From assembly GCF_050947875.1 (NCBI RefSeq), contig NC_134573.1, positions 46,696,115 to 46,760,114 of the forward strand: 64,000 bases of DNA, in the 5' to 3' direction. Positions 45,900 through 56,693 of the stretch are shown here, piece by piece. Position numbers and translations under genes: made by a program. Each line of letters opens with the position of its first letter. The stretch's first letter is position 1. Source of the stretch: Dermacentor variabilis. Taxonomy: Eukaryota > Arthropoda > Arachnida > Ixodida > Ixodidae. The notes under the pieces were generated by a model. That model saw only the letters and a list, made by a program, of their open reading frames with translations, was not told where the DNA came from and did not search any database.

Positions 45900-48004
45900 T
45901 TAACTATGTGGGTCCTGAGAGGGGGGAGGGGCTTGGCTGCCACCATGCCCCAGTGCAGCCAGCAGCAGCTGAAGCAGGCGCTCGTTGGTCTCGTGCGACC
46001 GACGCGCCACTTCGAGGCGCTGCGACTGCACTTCCCGCATTCCCGCCACCTCCTCCCCGAGGTGCCGCAGGCTCTCCATGTGCGCCTCGTGGTGCTGTTA
46101 GCAAAGACGTGTAATTAGTTTAATTACAGAAGCTCAGTAACAAGGCCTTCATGTGTTGCATTCATCCGCATTTGCAGGCTATTGTCTTGTCATTGTATGT
46201 TCAAACACTGGAAATATCTTTCTGGCCCATCAAACTTGTGCCGTCGCATTCTATTAAGATGTGTTCCATTGCTATACCTGCTTCCTTGAACTCAACGCCA
46301 CTTTTTTCTTTTTGCCACATAACTGCGTAGATATTTACACGTTATATCACGCAAATGTGTACAAGATATCACCACAGGACTACACGTATACGTTATGCTT
46401 GTTCGCTGATTAATATAATTTTTAGAGAGGTCATATGCTCATCACTTTCATACGCAGAAAAATATACATCTGTGGCCTTACACACACCTGCCGGTTTTGC
46501 TCCAGCAGTTGTTGGCGGAAGCGGGTGTCCTCTTGAACTCTCGCTTCCTCCAACTGGCTCTGGCGAACGTATGCGGCAGTAGCCGTCACCACAGCACCAT
46601 CGAGTTCCTGCTGCCTGGGCTGTCTACGGGGTGCCCGTGGCTCTCGAGGGGTAGGCTGCGGCACCTGCGGGGTTGGCTGCGGCACCTGCGGGGTTTGCTG
46701 CGGCACCTGCGGGGTTGGCCGAGGCACCTGCGGGGTTGGCCGAGGCACCTGCGGGGTTGGCCGAGGCACCTGGGGGGTAGGCTGCGGCACCTGCGGGGTT
46801 GGCTGCGGCACCTGGGTGGTAGGCTGCGGCACCTGGGTGGTAGGCCGCAGCACCTGGGGGGTAGCCGGTGGCTCTTCATGCAAGGCAAAAGCAAAGACTG
46901 CTCATTCACTGTTATCCGACCTACACAGATTGATTGTCCTAACCAGTCACTTTGAAATGTCATTATAGCTGCATAGCTACAATAATGATACACAAAACAG
47001 GTAGGTAGAGCAAAAGATGCCACAGAAAGTTGCTGGTAGCAGTAACCTATAACATGCACAAGGAATCTCTATTACAACATCATGTCATTTGTAGTCTTGC
47101 ATTTCTCCTCCATGAATAAGAGCTGGATGCTGGACACAGAGGTAATAACATCACAGTGACGTACTTTACTTCATAACAAGATCATGCAGCAACTGCAAAC
47201 AGCAATGCTACTACAAAAGCTAGGTCACTGCCTTACGTGTAAGGCCACTTGGCCCAGCAACAGCCGCAGGGCCCGACACCACGAAGGCAGTTGTCGCTGG
47301 TGGATGTCTGCGGGAACCGCTGGGCCCTGCAGCTTCCTCTGAACTTATGTTGTCCTGCAATCAGAGTAGTGTTCAGACATTGCGAGCAGTGTGTGCAATG
47401 CGCATCATGTACACAAGTTGCTGCTCAGAGTACATAACCTATATTGCCACTTGCATAAAGAAAGGGCTTAAAAATTTTGCAATATTGTGTTACAATGTAA
47501 TGCTGAAAATTTGTGAGGTCACAGCAGGTCACACAAACAACACTTTTTTAAATCCAATGTACGCACCTCGCTATCGGCGAAGTACTCAGGGGGGGAAACA
47601 AGGACCCCTCCTGTCCTCATAAGGACGTCGAGGACGCGGCCGTCGACGCCACCCACTTTGCCACCTCCAGTAGCCCTGCAAACACGGCAACAACGACAAC
47701 GTGAAACGACGTTACTGTCAGCATCATTAGAAGCTCACCTCTTCTCACTCGCGGCCGTGGCCGCTTCTTTTTTCGCTTTATGGGCCATCTTGGCCCAATG
47801 GTTGCGCCAACGGCTGGTGGTCTTTACGGCTGGCCCCTGTGCGTTAAGCACCGCCGCCACCTCCTCCCACAGTTCGTTTTTTCGAGCAGCAGTCATACGT
47901 GGCGAGAACTCTGTAGAAGCTCTCGCCAGGTATGGGTGCTGCTCGATGAACTGCACGAGAATAGCCGCCTGCTCTTTCGACACCCGCGGCCCTTTTGCTG
48001 CCAT
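45900..48004 (-). CDS. Harbinger Myb/SANT-like protein, five exons
   Basis: Exons by my reading on the minus strand: 48004-47739, 47675-47567, 47354-47237, 46873-46488 and 46094-45900, giving 357 aa with phases that agree. Donors are GTGAGC, GTGCGT, GTAAGG and GTGTGT. Exon 1 has a tri-helical Myb/SANT-like domain (residues 6-75, with W46, W66 and W70: LWEEVAAVLNA and RWRNHWAKM), related to NAIF1-type domains. A glycine-rich linker follows, then ten heptapeptide repeats of the type TPQVPQP. The end is a helical, heptad-like segment (MESLRHLGEEVAGMREVQSQ and so on) that could dimerise. In zebrafish Harbinger the Myb-like partner brings the nuclease to the nucleus and to the transposon ends. The exon 4 acceptor (GCATGAAG) is the weakest site. 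Confidence 0.75.
46640..46870 (-). repeat. 21-bp coding minisatellite in the Myb-like gene
   Basis: About eleven tandem 21-bp units (consensus close to CACCTGCGGGGTTGGCTGCGG on the plus strand) encode ten heptapeptides TPQVPQP or variants plus a degenerate one. Unit differences fall mostly at the Gln/Arg position. Length is likely to vary between copies of the transposon. Confidence 0.9.
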
Positions 48005-48915
48005 TTTCTCTTTGTCAACTTGGGAATTTCAGCCGGCCCGCAGCACAGTAAGAAATTTAGAGGCAAACATTCTGTCTAAGCTAAGCGCCTGCATAAAGTG
48101 CTCACTACGACTCATTTCTGCCTTTTTATACCACTAATGTAAAGAAAGGTGAAGTCACTACTCACATTTAATGTTGTAGCAGCTTCTTTCTCGGAGCGTA
48201 TCAGTGCAGGAAGTATTACCGATGCAGCGATAACTTTGACTATCGTTATGTCATGGCGGTACCCTATGGAAAATGCCTTGACAGTTCTCGATCCACTATG
48301 TTGCAATGTTTGACCTCGGGGGCTACGGATAATTCTTCTTGGCCCTTCCTAAAGAAGAAATTATCACACGTCAGACATGCAGCGAAAACCACACGACAAT
48401 GCAAGCACTACACGAGCAATAGTTACTCACCTTAATCAGTATCTGACGGGGGCGGGGCCGCAATTACGGGCACGCAAGGGGCTGTCAGCTGTTCAGACAG
48501 ACACGCTAGGAGCTGTCAGCTATTCACAGGTAAACAAAGGCTGCCATTTTGCGTGCGCTCAACGGCATGGATTGGATGCACATCCGACTACTATGTGGCT
48601 ACGGCTTCAAAAATAGAGCACTTGCGTTTGCATTTCTTTAGACTGCGGCAGCTTTTGCGTTGTAATGTAAGAAAATGAATTTGCTTTACGCAGCATGGAA
48701 GTCCGCTTTTATTAAGTGCCGTTTTGCAAAACAAATTTGCTATACAGTCCCGGAAAAAGAGAAGAGAATACGAAAGAAACATCCGGCCAATGAAGGGAGC
48801 TTCTGATTGGACGATCCAAGAGACGTCGTGCCTACGTATACACAATTTCCAAAATCGATGACGTCACGCGGAAAGTCATTGGCATGAAAAAAGGCATTCC
48901 TACAAAATCGCGCCC
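48005..48915. promoter_or_regulatory. Upstream region of the Myb-like gene to the right terminal repeat
   Basis: About 900 bases without a gene. It contains a GC box (GGGGGCGGGGCC at about 48448) and a near-duplicate GCTGTCAGCTRTTCA (48480 and 48511). It should hold the promoter of the minus-strand gene and subterminal binding sites. That role is inferred from position. Confidence 0.35.
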
Positions 48916-48918
48916 CTG

Positions 48919-49790
48919 GTGTTTTCAACGGAGCCGGCAGTCTTGATGTTGACGACTGGCTCCGCTTATACGAACGTGTCAGCACCAGTCACAGCTGGGA
49001 TCCGACTATTATGCTCGCCAACGTACTTTTCTACCTCGACGGAGCTTCATTGGCGTGGTTCCAGACTCACGAAGAGGAGATCTCGAGCTGGGATCTCTTC
49101 AAAGACAAGCTACGCGACCTTTTTGGCAATCCGTTTGGTCGACAAGTCAACGCCAAGAAAGCCCTTGCCACACGTGTACAGACGTCGACCGAGTCCTAAG
49201 TGTCGTACATTCTCCACGTGTTGGCCCTTTGTGCCAAGGCTGACCCGAACATGACTCAGAGTGATAAGGTTAATCACGTCGTCAATGGCATTGCTGACGA
49301 CGCCTTCAATTTACTGGTGTTTACGAATGTCACCAGCATCGATACCATCCTCAAGGAGTGCCGCCTTCTCGAGCATGCTAAAAGCCGCCGGGTATCCCAG
49401 CACATCACGCGACTTCCCAACACAGCTGCTACGCCATCCTGTGACGACCTCTTCCACCAGCCGTCGCGATGTGACAACTTGACCCGCATCATTCGTCGTG
49501 TGGTCGAAGCGGCACAACCGGCGGCCCCTTCATTCTCGTCACCTGATCATTCTCCGGTGACAATCTCCTTGATCCAGGCCGTCGTCCGTCAAGAGTTGTC
49601 CAACATCGGCGTGCAATCCATTCGTTCCGTACGCTCGGAACCTTTGTCTCCACGCACGTCCTTACAGCGCTCTTTTTACTCCTCTTATGGACAGCGCAAC
49701 GGCTCCGAATGGCGAACCGTGGACGACAAGCCGATCTGTTTTAACTGCCGACGCATTAGACATGTCGCTCGCCACTGCCGCAACCGCTGA
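48919..49790 (+). pseudogene. Gypsy gag, 3' piece with zinc knuckle
   Basis: The frame resumes in phase from 41878. It begins with the capsid-like motif region (DVDDWLRLYERVS, LFYLDGASLAWF, LFKDKLRDLFGNP) and has a stop at 49197-49199 inside capsid. It then continues (SYILHVLALC) to a zinc knuckle at about 49736-49780, CFNCRRIRHVARHC, with CX2CX4HX4C spacing. A second stop follows at 49788. Past it the same frame encodes a Ser/Pro/Arg-rich tail to 50045. Gag would have packaged the RNA into particles. Confidence 0.85.
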
Positions 49791-50041
49791 ACTTCTCCGA
49801 CGCGCTACTATCCTGATTACCCCCCTCGCCCCTCTAGCGCATGCTTTTCCTTCGCCCCTTCTATGCCCGCTCAATCATCTGACCCTGCGACACCTTTGAC
49901 ACGACCCCGCTACTCCCGCTCGCCTTCTCCCTTCCGCCGCCAGTCCTGCTCGCCCCCGTCACGCCGTGCTCCTTCTCCGACCTACTCACCGCACCCCCGA
50001 CCGGAAAACAAAACAGTGCAGATTCTGGAGGTGAAGCTGCA

Positions 50042-53000
50042 TTGACGACATTGGCACGGAATCCTCGCTTCACCTTACCCACGAACAAGAAATTTTTGGA
50101 CGTTCTCGTCGGAAATGTTCCTGTGTGCGCGTTGACTGACACCGGGGCGCATGTCTCCATTATGAGTGCTGCTCTTCGTCGTCGGCTCAAGAAAGTTCTC
50201 ACGCCTGCCCCGAACCGAGTTGTACAAGTCGCTGACGGAGGGACTGTCACTATTGTTGGCATGTGTTCTGCGCGACTCACCATTGCTGAGAGACACACCG
50301 TCGTTCTCTTCACCGTCATCGAGCATTGCCCTCCCGAACTCATTCTCGGTCTGGATTTTCTTGCCCATCATTCTGCCCTCATTGACTGTTCGGCCGGCTC
50401 ACTTCGCCTTGACTTGCCTCTTCTTGCCGACCCTGTGGACCCGCCTCAAAGCCATCTGAGCTGCATGGATTTTATTCGCCTACCACCTCACTCTTTGACT
50501 CTGTGAGACACGTCGATTGTTGTCCTCACCAGCTGAACCTGACGGCAATTACGTGGCCGTACCATTTACGGCCGTTATGCTTACACATGGTGTTACCGTG
50601 CCGCACACTGTGCTGAAAATTACTAGCAACCGCACCTGCCTTCCACTTGTCAAGTTCACGCTAGCCGCGCAAGTCCTGCCTCAGGGCATCTCCTTGGCTA
50701 TAATTCGTGCTTTGCAGGATGATGAGGTCGAGCCATTCACAGTGGAAGATCGTTACAGCTCAGCCCATACCGTGATGTCATCGCACGGTACTGACGTCGA
50801 CAGTAAGAAAATGATCTCCTCTGACCTTACACCTGCTCAAGCTGAAGCTCTTTGCCGCGTTCTTGAAGGCTATCGCGACATTTTTGACTTTGACAATCGA
50901 CCCTTACGTCAAACGTCCGTCGTGACCCATCGCATAAATACTGGCGATGCGAACCCTATTCACCGACGTCCATACCGTGTTTCTGCGTCGGAACGAGCTG
51001 TTATCCAACAGGAAGTCACAGAAATGCTTGCAAAGGACCGTATCGAGCCTTCCTGTAGTCCCTGGGCATCTGTCGTCGTACTTGTCAAAAAGAAGGATGG
51101 AACGTGGCGCTTTTGTGTAGATTATCGCCACCTGAACAAAATCACAAGAAAGGACGTGTACCCTTTGCCACGTATAGATGACGCTCTAGACTGCCTGTAC
51201 GGTGCCGCCTATTTTTCTTCTATCGACTTACGGTCCGGCTACTGGCAGATATCCGTCGATGACATGGACCGAGAGAAGACTGCATTTGTTACCCCTGACG
51301 GCCTTTATCAGTTCAAGGTGATGCCTTTCAGTCTCTGTAACGCGCCCGCCACCTTCGAACGAATGATGGACTCTTTGCTTCAGGGGTTCAAATGGTCCAC
51401 CTGTTAGTGCTATCTGGACGACGTCATCGTTCATTCGCCCACATTCGACACGCATCTAGACCGTCTTTCAGCGATTCTTGACGTGTTCTGCCGCGCCGGT
51501 CTCCAGTTGAACTCGTCAAAATGTCATTTCGCTCGCCGCCAAATCGCCGTCCTTGGACACCTCGTAGACGCCAGAGGCGTGCGACCCGATCCGGACAGAA
51601 TTCGCGCCGTTACGAATTTTTCTGTTCCGAAGTCTACCAAGGACGTCCGTAGTTTCGTAGGGCTGTGCTCTAATTTCCGACGCTTTGTGAAGGATTTTGC
51701 GACCATCGCACGTCCCCTTACTGACCTCTTGACGAAACACGCCCCTTTTTCTTGGGGTCCTGATCATGCCGCATCTTTCTCGCAGCTGACTACTCTCCTT
51801 ACCACGCCTCCTGTTCTGGCCCACTTTGACCCGTCTGCCTCAACGGAAGTTCGAACTGAAGCCAGTGGTCACGGCATAGGAGCAGTGTTAGCACAGCGCC
51901 AGCGTGGACATGATCCCGTTATAGCCTACGCCAGCCGACTTCTATCACCCGCCGAGCGCAATTATTCATTCACAGAGCGCGAGTGCCTCGCTCTTGTGTG
52001 GTCTGTTTCGAAATTTCGTCCATATTTGTACGGACGCCCCTTCAGTGTCATCACTGATCACCACGCTCTCTGCCGGCTATCCTCGCTCAAGGACCCCACG
52101 GGACGACTCTCTCGCTGGGCGTTACCCCTGCAAGAATATGCCTTCTCCGTGGTATATAAGACGGGACGCTTGTACCAGGATGCCGATTGTTTGTCCCGCT
52201 ACCCCGTCGACAAACCGGCTGATGCGGACGCCATCGCTAGCGTTTCCTCCGTGTCCCAGTTGCTTCAAATCGGCAACGAGCAACGGCGCGATTCTTCATT
52301 ACGCGCCCTCATCGACCGTCTGGAGTCAACTCCTGGCGACGCTATTCTCCAGATGTTTCTCCTTAAGGAGGGAACATTATAGCGCTGCAATCTCGATCCA
52401 CGCGGCCTTGACCTTCTGCTCGTCATTCCATCGCAGCTGCGTTCGGCTGTCCTCCAGCAGCTTGACGATGCTCCCTTGGCAGGTCACTTGGGCGTCTCGC
52501 GCACATACGACCGTGTACGCCGTGGATTCTTTTGGCCGGGTCTCGCCCGCTCTGTGCGGCGCTACGTTGCCGCTTGTGAGCCCTGTCAGCGCCGGAAGAA
52601 GCCCTCCACACCTCCAGCTGTATGTCTCCAGCCGATCGACATTCCATCCGAGCCCTTTTTCCGTGTTGGTCTAGACCTTCTTGGACCATTTCCTCTCTCG
52701 GGCTCCGGAAATAAATGGGTCCCCGTCGCTACCGATTATTCTACGCGGTATGCAATCACCGGAGCCCTACCGACAAGTTGCGCTACTGACGTTGCTGACT
52801 TTCTGCTCTATGACATCATTTTAGTGCACGGTGCTCCGCGCCAATTACTCACTGACCATGGCCGCAGCTTTCTGTCGCCAGTCGTCGAGGACATCCTCCG
52901 CTCCTGCTCGACAAAGCACAAGTTCAGCACGTCCTACCACCCCCAGACCAACGGCCTCACGGAGTGCCTCAACCGGACCATCACCGACATGCTTTCGAAG

Positions 53001-53425
53001 TACGTTGCGACCGACCACCACGACTGGGATCTTCACTTACCATATGTGACGTTCGCGTATAAATGATCGCCGCCTATTCACCATTCTATCTCCTATATGG
53101 CCGAGAACCCGTGTTGCCCTTGGACACATTGCTGCCCTCGGCCACACGTTCCGACACTGAATACGCCCGCGACGCAGTCGCATACGCCGACCACGCGCGC
53201 CAGTTCGCCCGCTGCCGTCTAGAGGCCTCACAGGAGCATCAGAGATGCCTCTATGATTGCCACTATCGTGACGTGCACTTTTCTCCGGGTTCTCTGGTGC
53301 TGCTCTGGTCGCCCGTTCGCCGTGTGGGCCTTTCCAAAAAGCTGCTGTCGCGCTACACTGGCCCTTACCGTGGGGTACGACAAGTCACCGATTTCACGTA
53401 TGAAATCATCCCCGCCGACCTCTAA
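50042..53425 (+). pseudogene. Gypsy pol: protease, RT, RNase H, integrase (broken)
   Basis: Domains in order: aspartic protease (LTDTGAHVSIM, DTG at about 50138; ILGLDFLAHH); RT (SSIDLRSGYWQI, MPFSLCNAPATFERMM, CYLDDVIVHS at about 51408); RNase H (TEASGHGIGAVLAQ, where the usual first catalytic Asp is Glu; TERECLALVW; ITDHHALCRL); integrase (zinc region with the first His replaced by Asp, GHLGVSRTYDRV, CEPCQ; DDE residues in GLDLLGPF, LTDHGRSF and LTECLNRT); and a C-terminal domain (YSPFYLLYGREP, SLVLLWSP). Breaks: stop 50504, frame change near 50530, stop 51405 just before YLDD, stop 52380, stop and frame change at 53062-53064. Not functional. Confidence 0.9.
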
Positions 53426-53530
53426 GCGTCATCATCAGCTGCAAGTGACATCGTTCACGTGGCAAGACTAAAACCATACCACACACCTTTCACAGCGGAT
53501 GTGTAGATTAAGCACCGCGACGGTGCTTCT

Positions 53531-53541
53531 ACAGCCGGGGG
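53531..53541 (+). promoter_or_regulatory. Polypurine tract
   Basis: AGCCGGGGG directly before the 3' LTR, in the place where the plus-strand primer of an LTR retrotransposon lies. Confidence 0.5.
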
Positions 53542-53692
53542 TGATGCTACGGAACAGCCGCCACATTGTGGCTGCACTGAGGAGGACGAAGACGACGTGT
53601 GTGCCGGCTTGATATAGCGTCGCCATTTTGGCCTCCGTGAGCTTACCTGTAAATAAGTTGTTAATAGTATTCGGCTTCAGCTTCACGTAACA
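53542..53692 (+). repeat. 3' LTR of the gypsy element
   Basis: Begins TGATGCTACGGAACAG and ends GTAACA (TG..CA). It matches the 5' LTR, except that the first bases differ (TGATGC against TCC) and the AATAAA is AATAAG. Followed by the ATAT duplication and then CR1 sequence. Confidence 0.88.
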
Positions 53693-55128
53693 ATATCTAG
53701 CAATTATGTTCAGAAAATCTCTCTCTACCGTCACCGTTCCTCCCCCGTGGAAACTTGCTTAAATTTTGCCCTTATTGAAGTCGGGTAACGTTCAATTATT
53801 ATCTAAGTATAGGTCGATCTCATTAACAGGTCACTCATGTAAATTACTCGAACACATTATCTTTAAACATAATATGGAATTTCTTGAAACTAACAAAATT
53901 TTATTCACATCTCAGTATGGTTTTAGACGTGGCCGTAGCACTATAACACAACTCACAGAATTCGCTGACATCGGCAGCTTTTTAGACATAGGTGACCTGC
54001 TGGATACTGTTTTTATTGACTTTTCCAAGGCTTTCGGCGCTGTCTCACAGCCTAAACTGATGCACAAGCTGTTACCTATACTAAAGATGCATCTTTGGTT
54101 GGCTGGATATGGGACTTTCTCTCCCAGCGTTCGAAATATGTATGTTTATGTTTCAACTCTACTAACTCAAACTTGATGTCTGTTTCATCAAGGGCTACCG
54201 AAAGTTGAGGGCTGGGCCTCTTTTATTCCTGCTGTATAATAATTATCTCCCCCTACTCACCTCAGTTAAAATAGGACTTCTTGCATGTGATTGCGTTTTA
54301 GAGCGCACAATTAAACCTCCTACTGATCATGCTGTCCTTACCAATTATTTTTATGACTTCTGTAACTTGTCCAAAGCATTGCAAAGGAATATCAACTTTT
54401 CCAAAACTGTGTCCATGTCTTTTACACGACAGTCATCCCCTTCCTTCTCTGCCTATGCCTTTAACAATATTACTATATATAGGTTCTTCGCATTCAAATA
54501 GGTAGCCTGCTAACACACGATTTGTCATGGTTGAAACACATTGATCTCACCTGGAACGAGGCCCTTAAAAGACTAGGTTTCTTACATCGCGCTCTACGTC
54601 TTGCTCCTCAAAAAACTAAACTTCTTACAAGTAAAACTCTCATTCGCCACATCCTCGAATAGGGCTGCGTTATATGTAACCCAAACAAACACTGTGACGT
54701 CAGGAAACTGCAATCAGTGCTAAAAAGGCAGTGCGTTTTGTTTGTAGGAGCTATGACAAGGAACTTCGACGTCTAACTCTCTTCCCCTACTTGGTCTCAC
54801 TCCTCTTGCAGAGCGTCGCACACTTTAACGTCTAAAGTTACTTCACACGTTAATCAATTTTCCTCGCCTCTCCTCTGTAGATAACTACTTGACTTTTCCC
54901 AAACTCTCATGTACGAGGAGTCACCCTGCTCTAAATATCTCAAACTTTTTTGGCCTTACTGATTCCTTTAAACACAGTTTCTTTCTATCAACAACTGAAG
55001 TCTCGAATTCATTACTGGGCAACACCGTTCACTAGCACTGAAATAATCAACGCAAGCTTGTTTATAAATGTTGTATGTTTTTTATTCATCCCACTCCTGC
55101 AATAGCCTCATTGAGGCTGCACTATGTA

Positions 55129-55179
<51 letters not shown>

Positions 55180-55181
55180 AT
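53693..55181 (+). mobile_element. CR1 LINE, downstream half
   Basis: Picks up the CR1 frame directly after ATAT (LAIMFRKSLSTVTVPPPWKL) and runs through RT: SKYRSISLTGHSCKLLEHII, FTSQYGFRRGRSTITQL, FIDFSKAFGAVS, GLLFLLYNNYLP and INFSKTVSMSF. It continues to the C-terminal region and a 3' UTR ending in CTCATTGAGGCTGCACTATG and a TAAA run (about 55130-55181). Several stops and frameshifts interrupt it. With 40835-41568 it forms one LINE cut in two by the gypsy insertion. Confidence 0.88.
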
Positions 55182-55368
55182 ATCCTGACGCTGTTCATCG
55201 GCGATGTTAGGGAACTCGCTCACGGAAGAGACGCAATTAAGGAATTTAGTGCACGAAGAGTCACAATCGCCCACAGGGTAGCTGGACAAACAATCCGCAT
55301 CAGGACACCCTTTGTACACCCTTTGGGTCGCACCTTTCCACGCAACAATACACTCTAATGAAGGCTTA

Positions 55369-55601
55369 CACCCTTCGGGGCGTATATTTGCCACACAACA
55401 ATTATCGTCATCCGTCTTGCCCGCATTTCCTTTCTTTAAAACGCTGCGCTCGTTACATTCCTGTCGAAAATGCTCTGTCATGCTGGTAACGCGCATGCCG
55501 TTCGTGACTTGGAAGTACCGGGATCGCAGCGCTAAAGAAAGCAAATGCGGGCAAGACAGATGACGATTATTGTTGTGTGGAAAGATACCACTCGAAGGGT
55601 G
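55369..55601. mobile_element. Palindromic TA-flanked MITE
   Basis: 233 bp with terminal inverted repeats of about 80 bases. The left end CACCCTTCGGGG..GCCACACAACAATTATCGTC is matched in inverted form by GACGATTATTGTTGTGTGG..CGAAGGGTG on the right; TCTTGCCCGCATTT and TTTCTTTAA..CGCTGCG are also shared. Flanked by TA on both sides, as in the Tc1/mariner superfamily. No coding frame. It interrupts the gypsy relic. Confidence 0.85.
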
Positions 55602-56452
55602 TAATTTTGCTTAAGAGTCTATGTGCACGTCTTGTATACGACTGTGTAGATGTATTGTTGCAGGCACAGTGCCCATTGAGCGAGTCTGCCTATAGTTTCT
55701 TTCAAAGAGGCGAGTCAGCAGATGGCCTTGGTGTCGGAAACTACTGTGACTGGTCTGCCAAATTGATAAGGACGAAATTTTGCAACTGACCATACCAGAG
55801 CGACGCACCCACGCTCTGTAATTGAGTGGTTTCCATCTGATGTGGTCAGAAGCCTGCTGTCATAACGGATGACGCAGTACGCTGCACGTTCACGTTGTGC
55901 CAAGACAGCGTCTACACCGTAAATAATTCGCGCCAGTGCAGACTTCGGTTTGGGCTGATGGCTCAAATTTGGCCAAAATGGTAGGTGTTGTGAGGAGTGT
56001 GATTATCTCGGAGGAGCCCGCTGCTTTTGCAGGAATCCAGGCAAAAGGCGCGTCTAGTTTCAAAGATCTTTGAGTGATTTCGCAATCACTGCACAGTTCT
56101 TCACAAACCGATGAAAATAGCAGCAGAGCCTTTAAAGCTGCGACCATATTTAGCGGACTTGGGCACAGGGAAGACTTCCATTGCCGGATTTTTCTCTGGG
56201 TCATGTTTTACACCAGCAGCGTCTAGAATGTGACCAACGATGGTGATTCGGCTACGGCCGAACAGCACTTGAGGAACTCAGCTGAGGTTCCGCACGGCGG
56301 AACATGCCGAGAATCGCTGAGAGGCTTTAAATATGTCTATCGAACGTAGACAAAACACACTTATGTCGTCTAAATAACACGTTCATATACAGTACTTGAG
56401 GCCATGAAAGAGAGTCGATCAGCATGACTCTGAAATGCTAAAATCCACCAGG

Positions 56453-56693
56453 ACTTTCAGACTGACTCCAACCAAATAACTGAATTTTATTAGCCCACCT
56501 TTCTCCCCCCTCCTTCCCGCCTGTGAAGTGTCTCCCCACCTTCCGTGCTCCCCCTTGCTTTCTATACAAAAGACCCTTTAAATGCTGCACACTGCCACCC
56601 CCCGAAGAACAACATCCTGAAGATGGAGCCGAATGGGCTCCGAAACGTCGGGCTAATAAATTTCAGTTTTTTGGTTGGAGTCAGTCTGAAAGT
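56453..56693. mobile_element. Inverted-repeat element of about 240 bp
   Basis: Ends ACTTTCAGACTGACTCCAAC and AATTTTATTAGCCC on the left recur inverted on the right (GGGCTAATAAATTTCAG..TTGGTTGGAGTCAGTCTGAA), about 44 bases each. The middle is C-rich, then contains GAAGATGGAGCCGAATGGGC and CTCCGAAACGTCGGGC. I have seen this last segment in tick sequences, possibly in Penelope-like elements, but cannot confirm the class. Confidence 0.65.

Larger units (their letters stand above)
41879..48915. mobile_element. PIF/Harbinger DNA transposon, apparently intact
   Basis: 7037 bp with 16-bp perfect terminal inverted repeats GGGCGCGATTTTGTAG, extended imperfectly, and a 3-bp target duplication CTG (41876-41878 and 48916-48918). 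It carries the two genes of this superfamily: a DDE nuclease (plus strand, left) and a Myb/SANT-like protein (minus strand, right), convergent. Both can be read as full spliced frames. A SINE and a fragment of a second nuclease lie between them. The insertion site fits the known zebrafish Harbinger target, AAAACACCWGG on the minus strand. Nuclease and Myb partner are known to act together in excision and integration. Confidence 0.92.
41569..53692 (+). mobile_element. Ty3/gypsy LTR retrotransposon, dead, carrying a Harbinger insertion
   Basis: Bounded by two short LTRs and flanked by the target duplication ATAT (41565-41568 and 53693-53696). Without the 7.04-kb Harbinger insertion the element is about 5.1 kb. 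The order is gag (zinc knuckle), protease, RT, RNase H, integrase, the gypsy order. Gag-pol is broken by stops at 49197, 49788, 50504, 51405, 52380 and 53064 and by frame changes near 50040, 50530 and 53062. The two LTRs differ at roughly 11 of 146 aligned positions by hand count. No envelope gene is seen. Confidence 0.92.

Noticed and set aside
46497..47059. Leu/Arg/Gly-rich repeat frames over the 21-bp minisatellite
   Set aside because: Other-frame readings of the repeat. Only the TPQVPQP frame joins the Myb-like exons in phase.
52423..53049. Minus-strand or alternative-frame ORFs in the gypsy integrase
   Set aside because: Shadow frames of pol.
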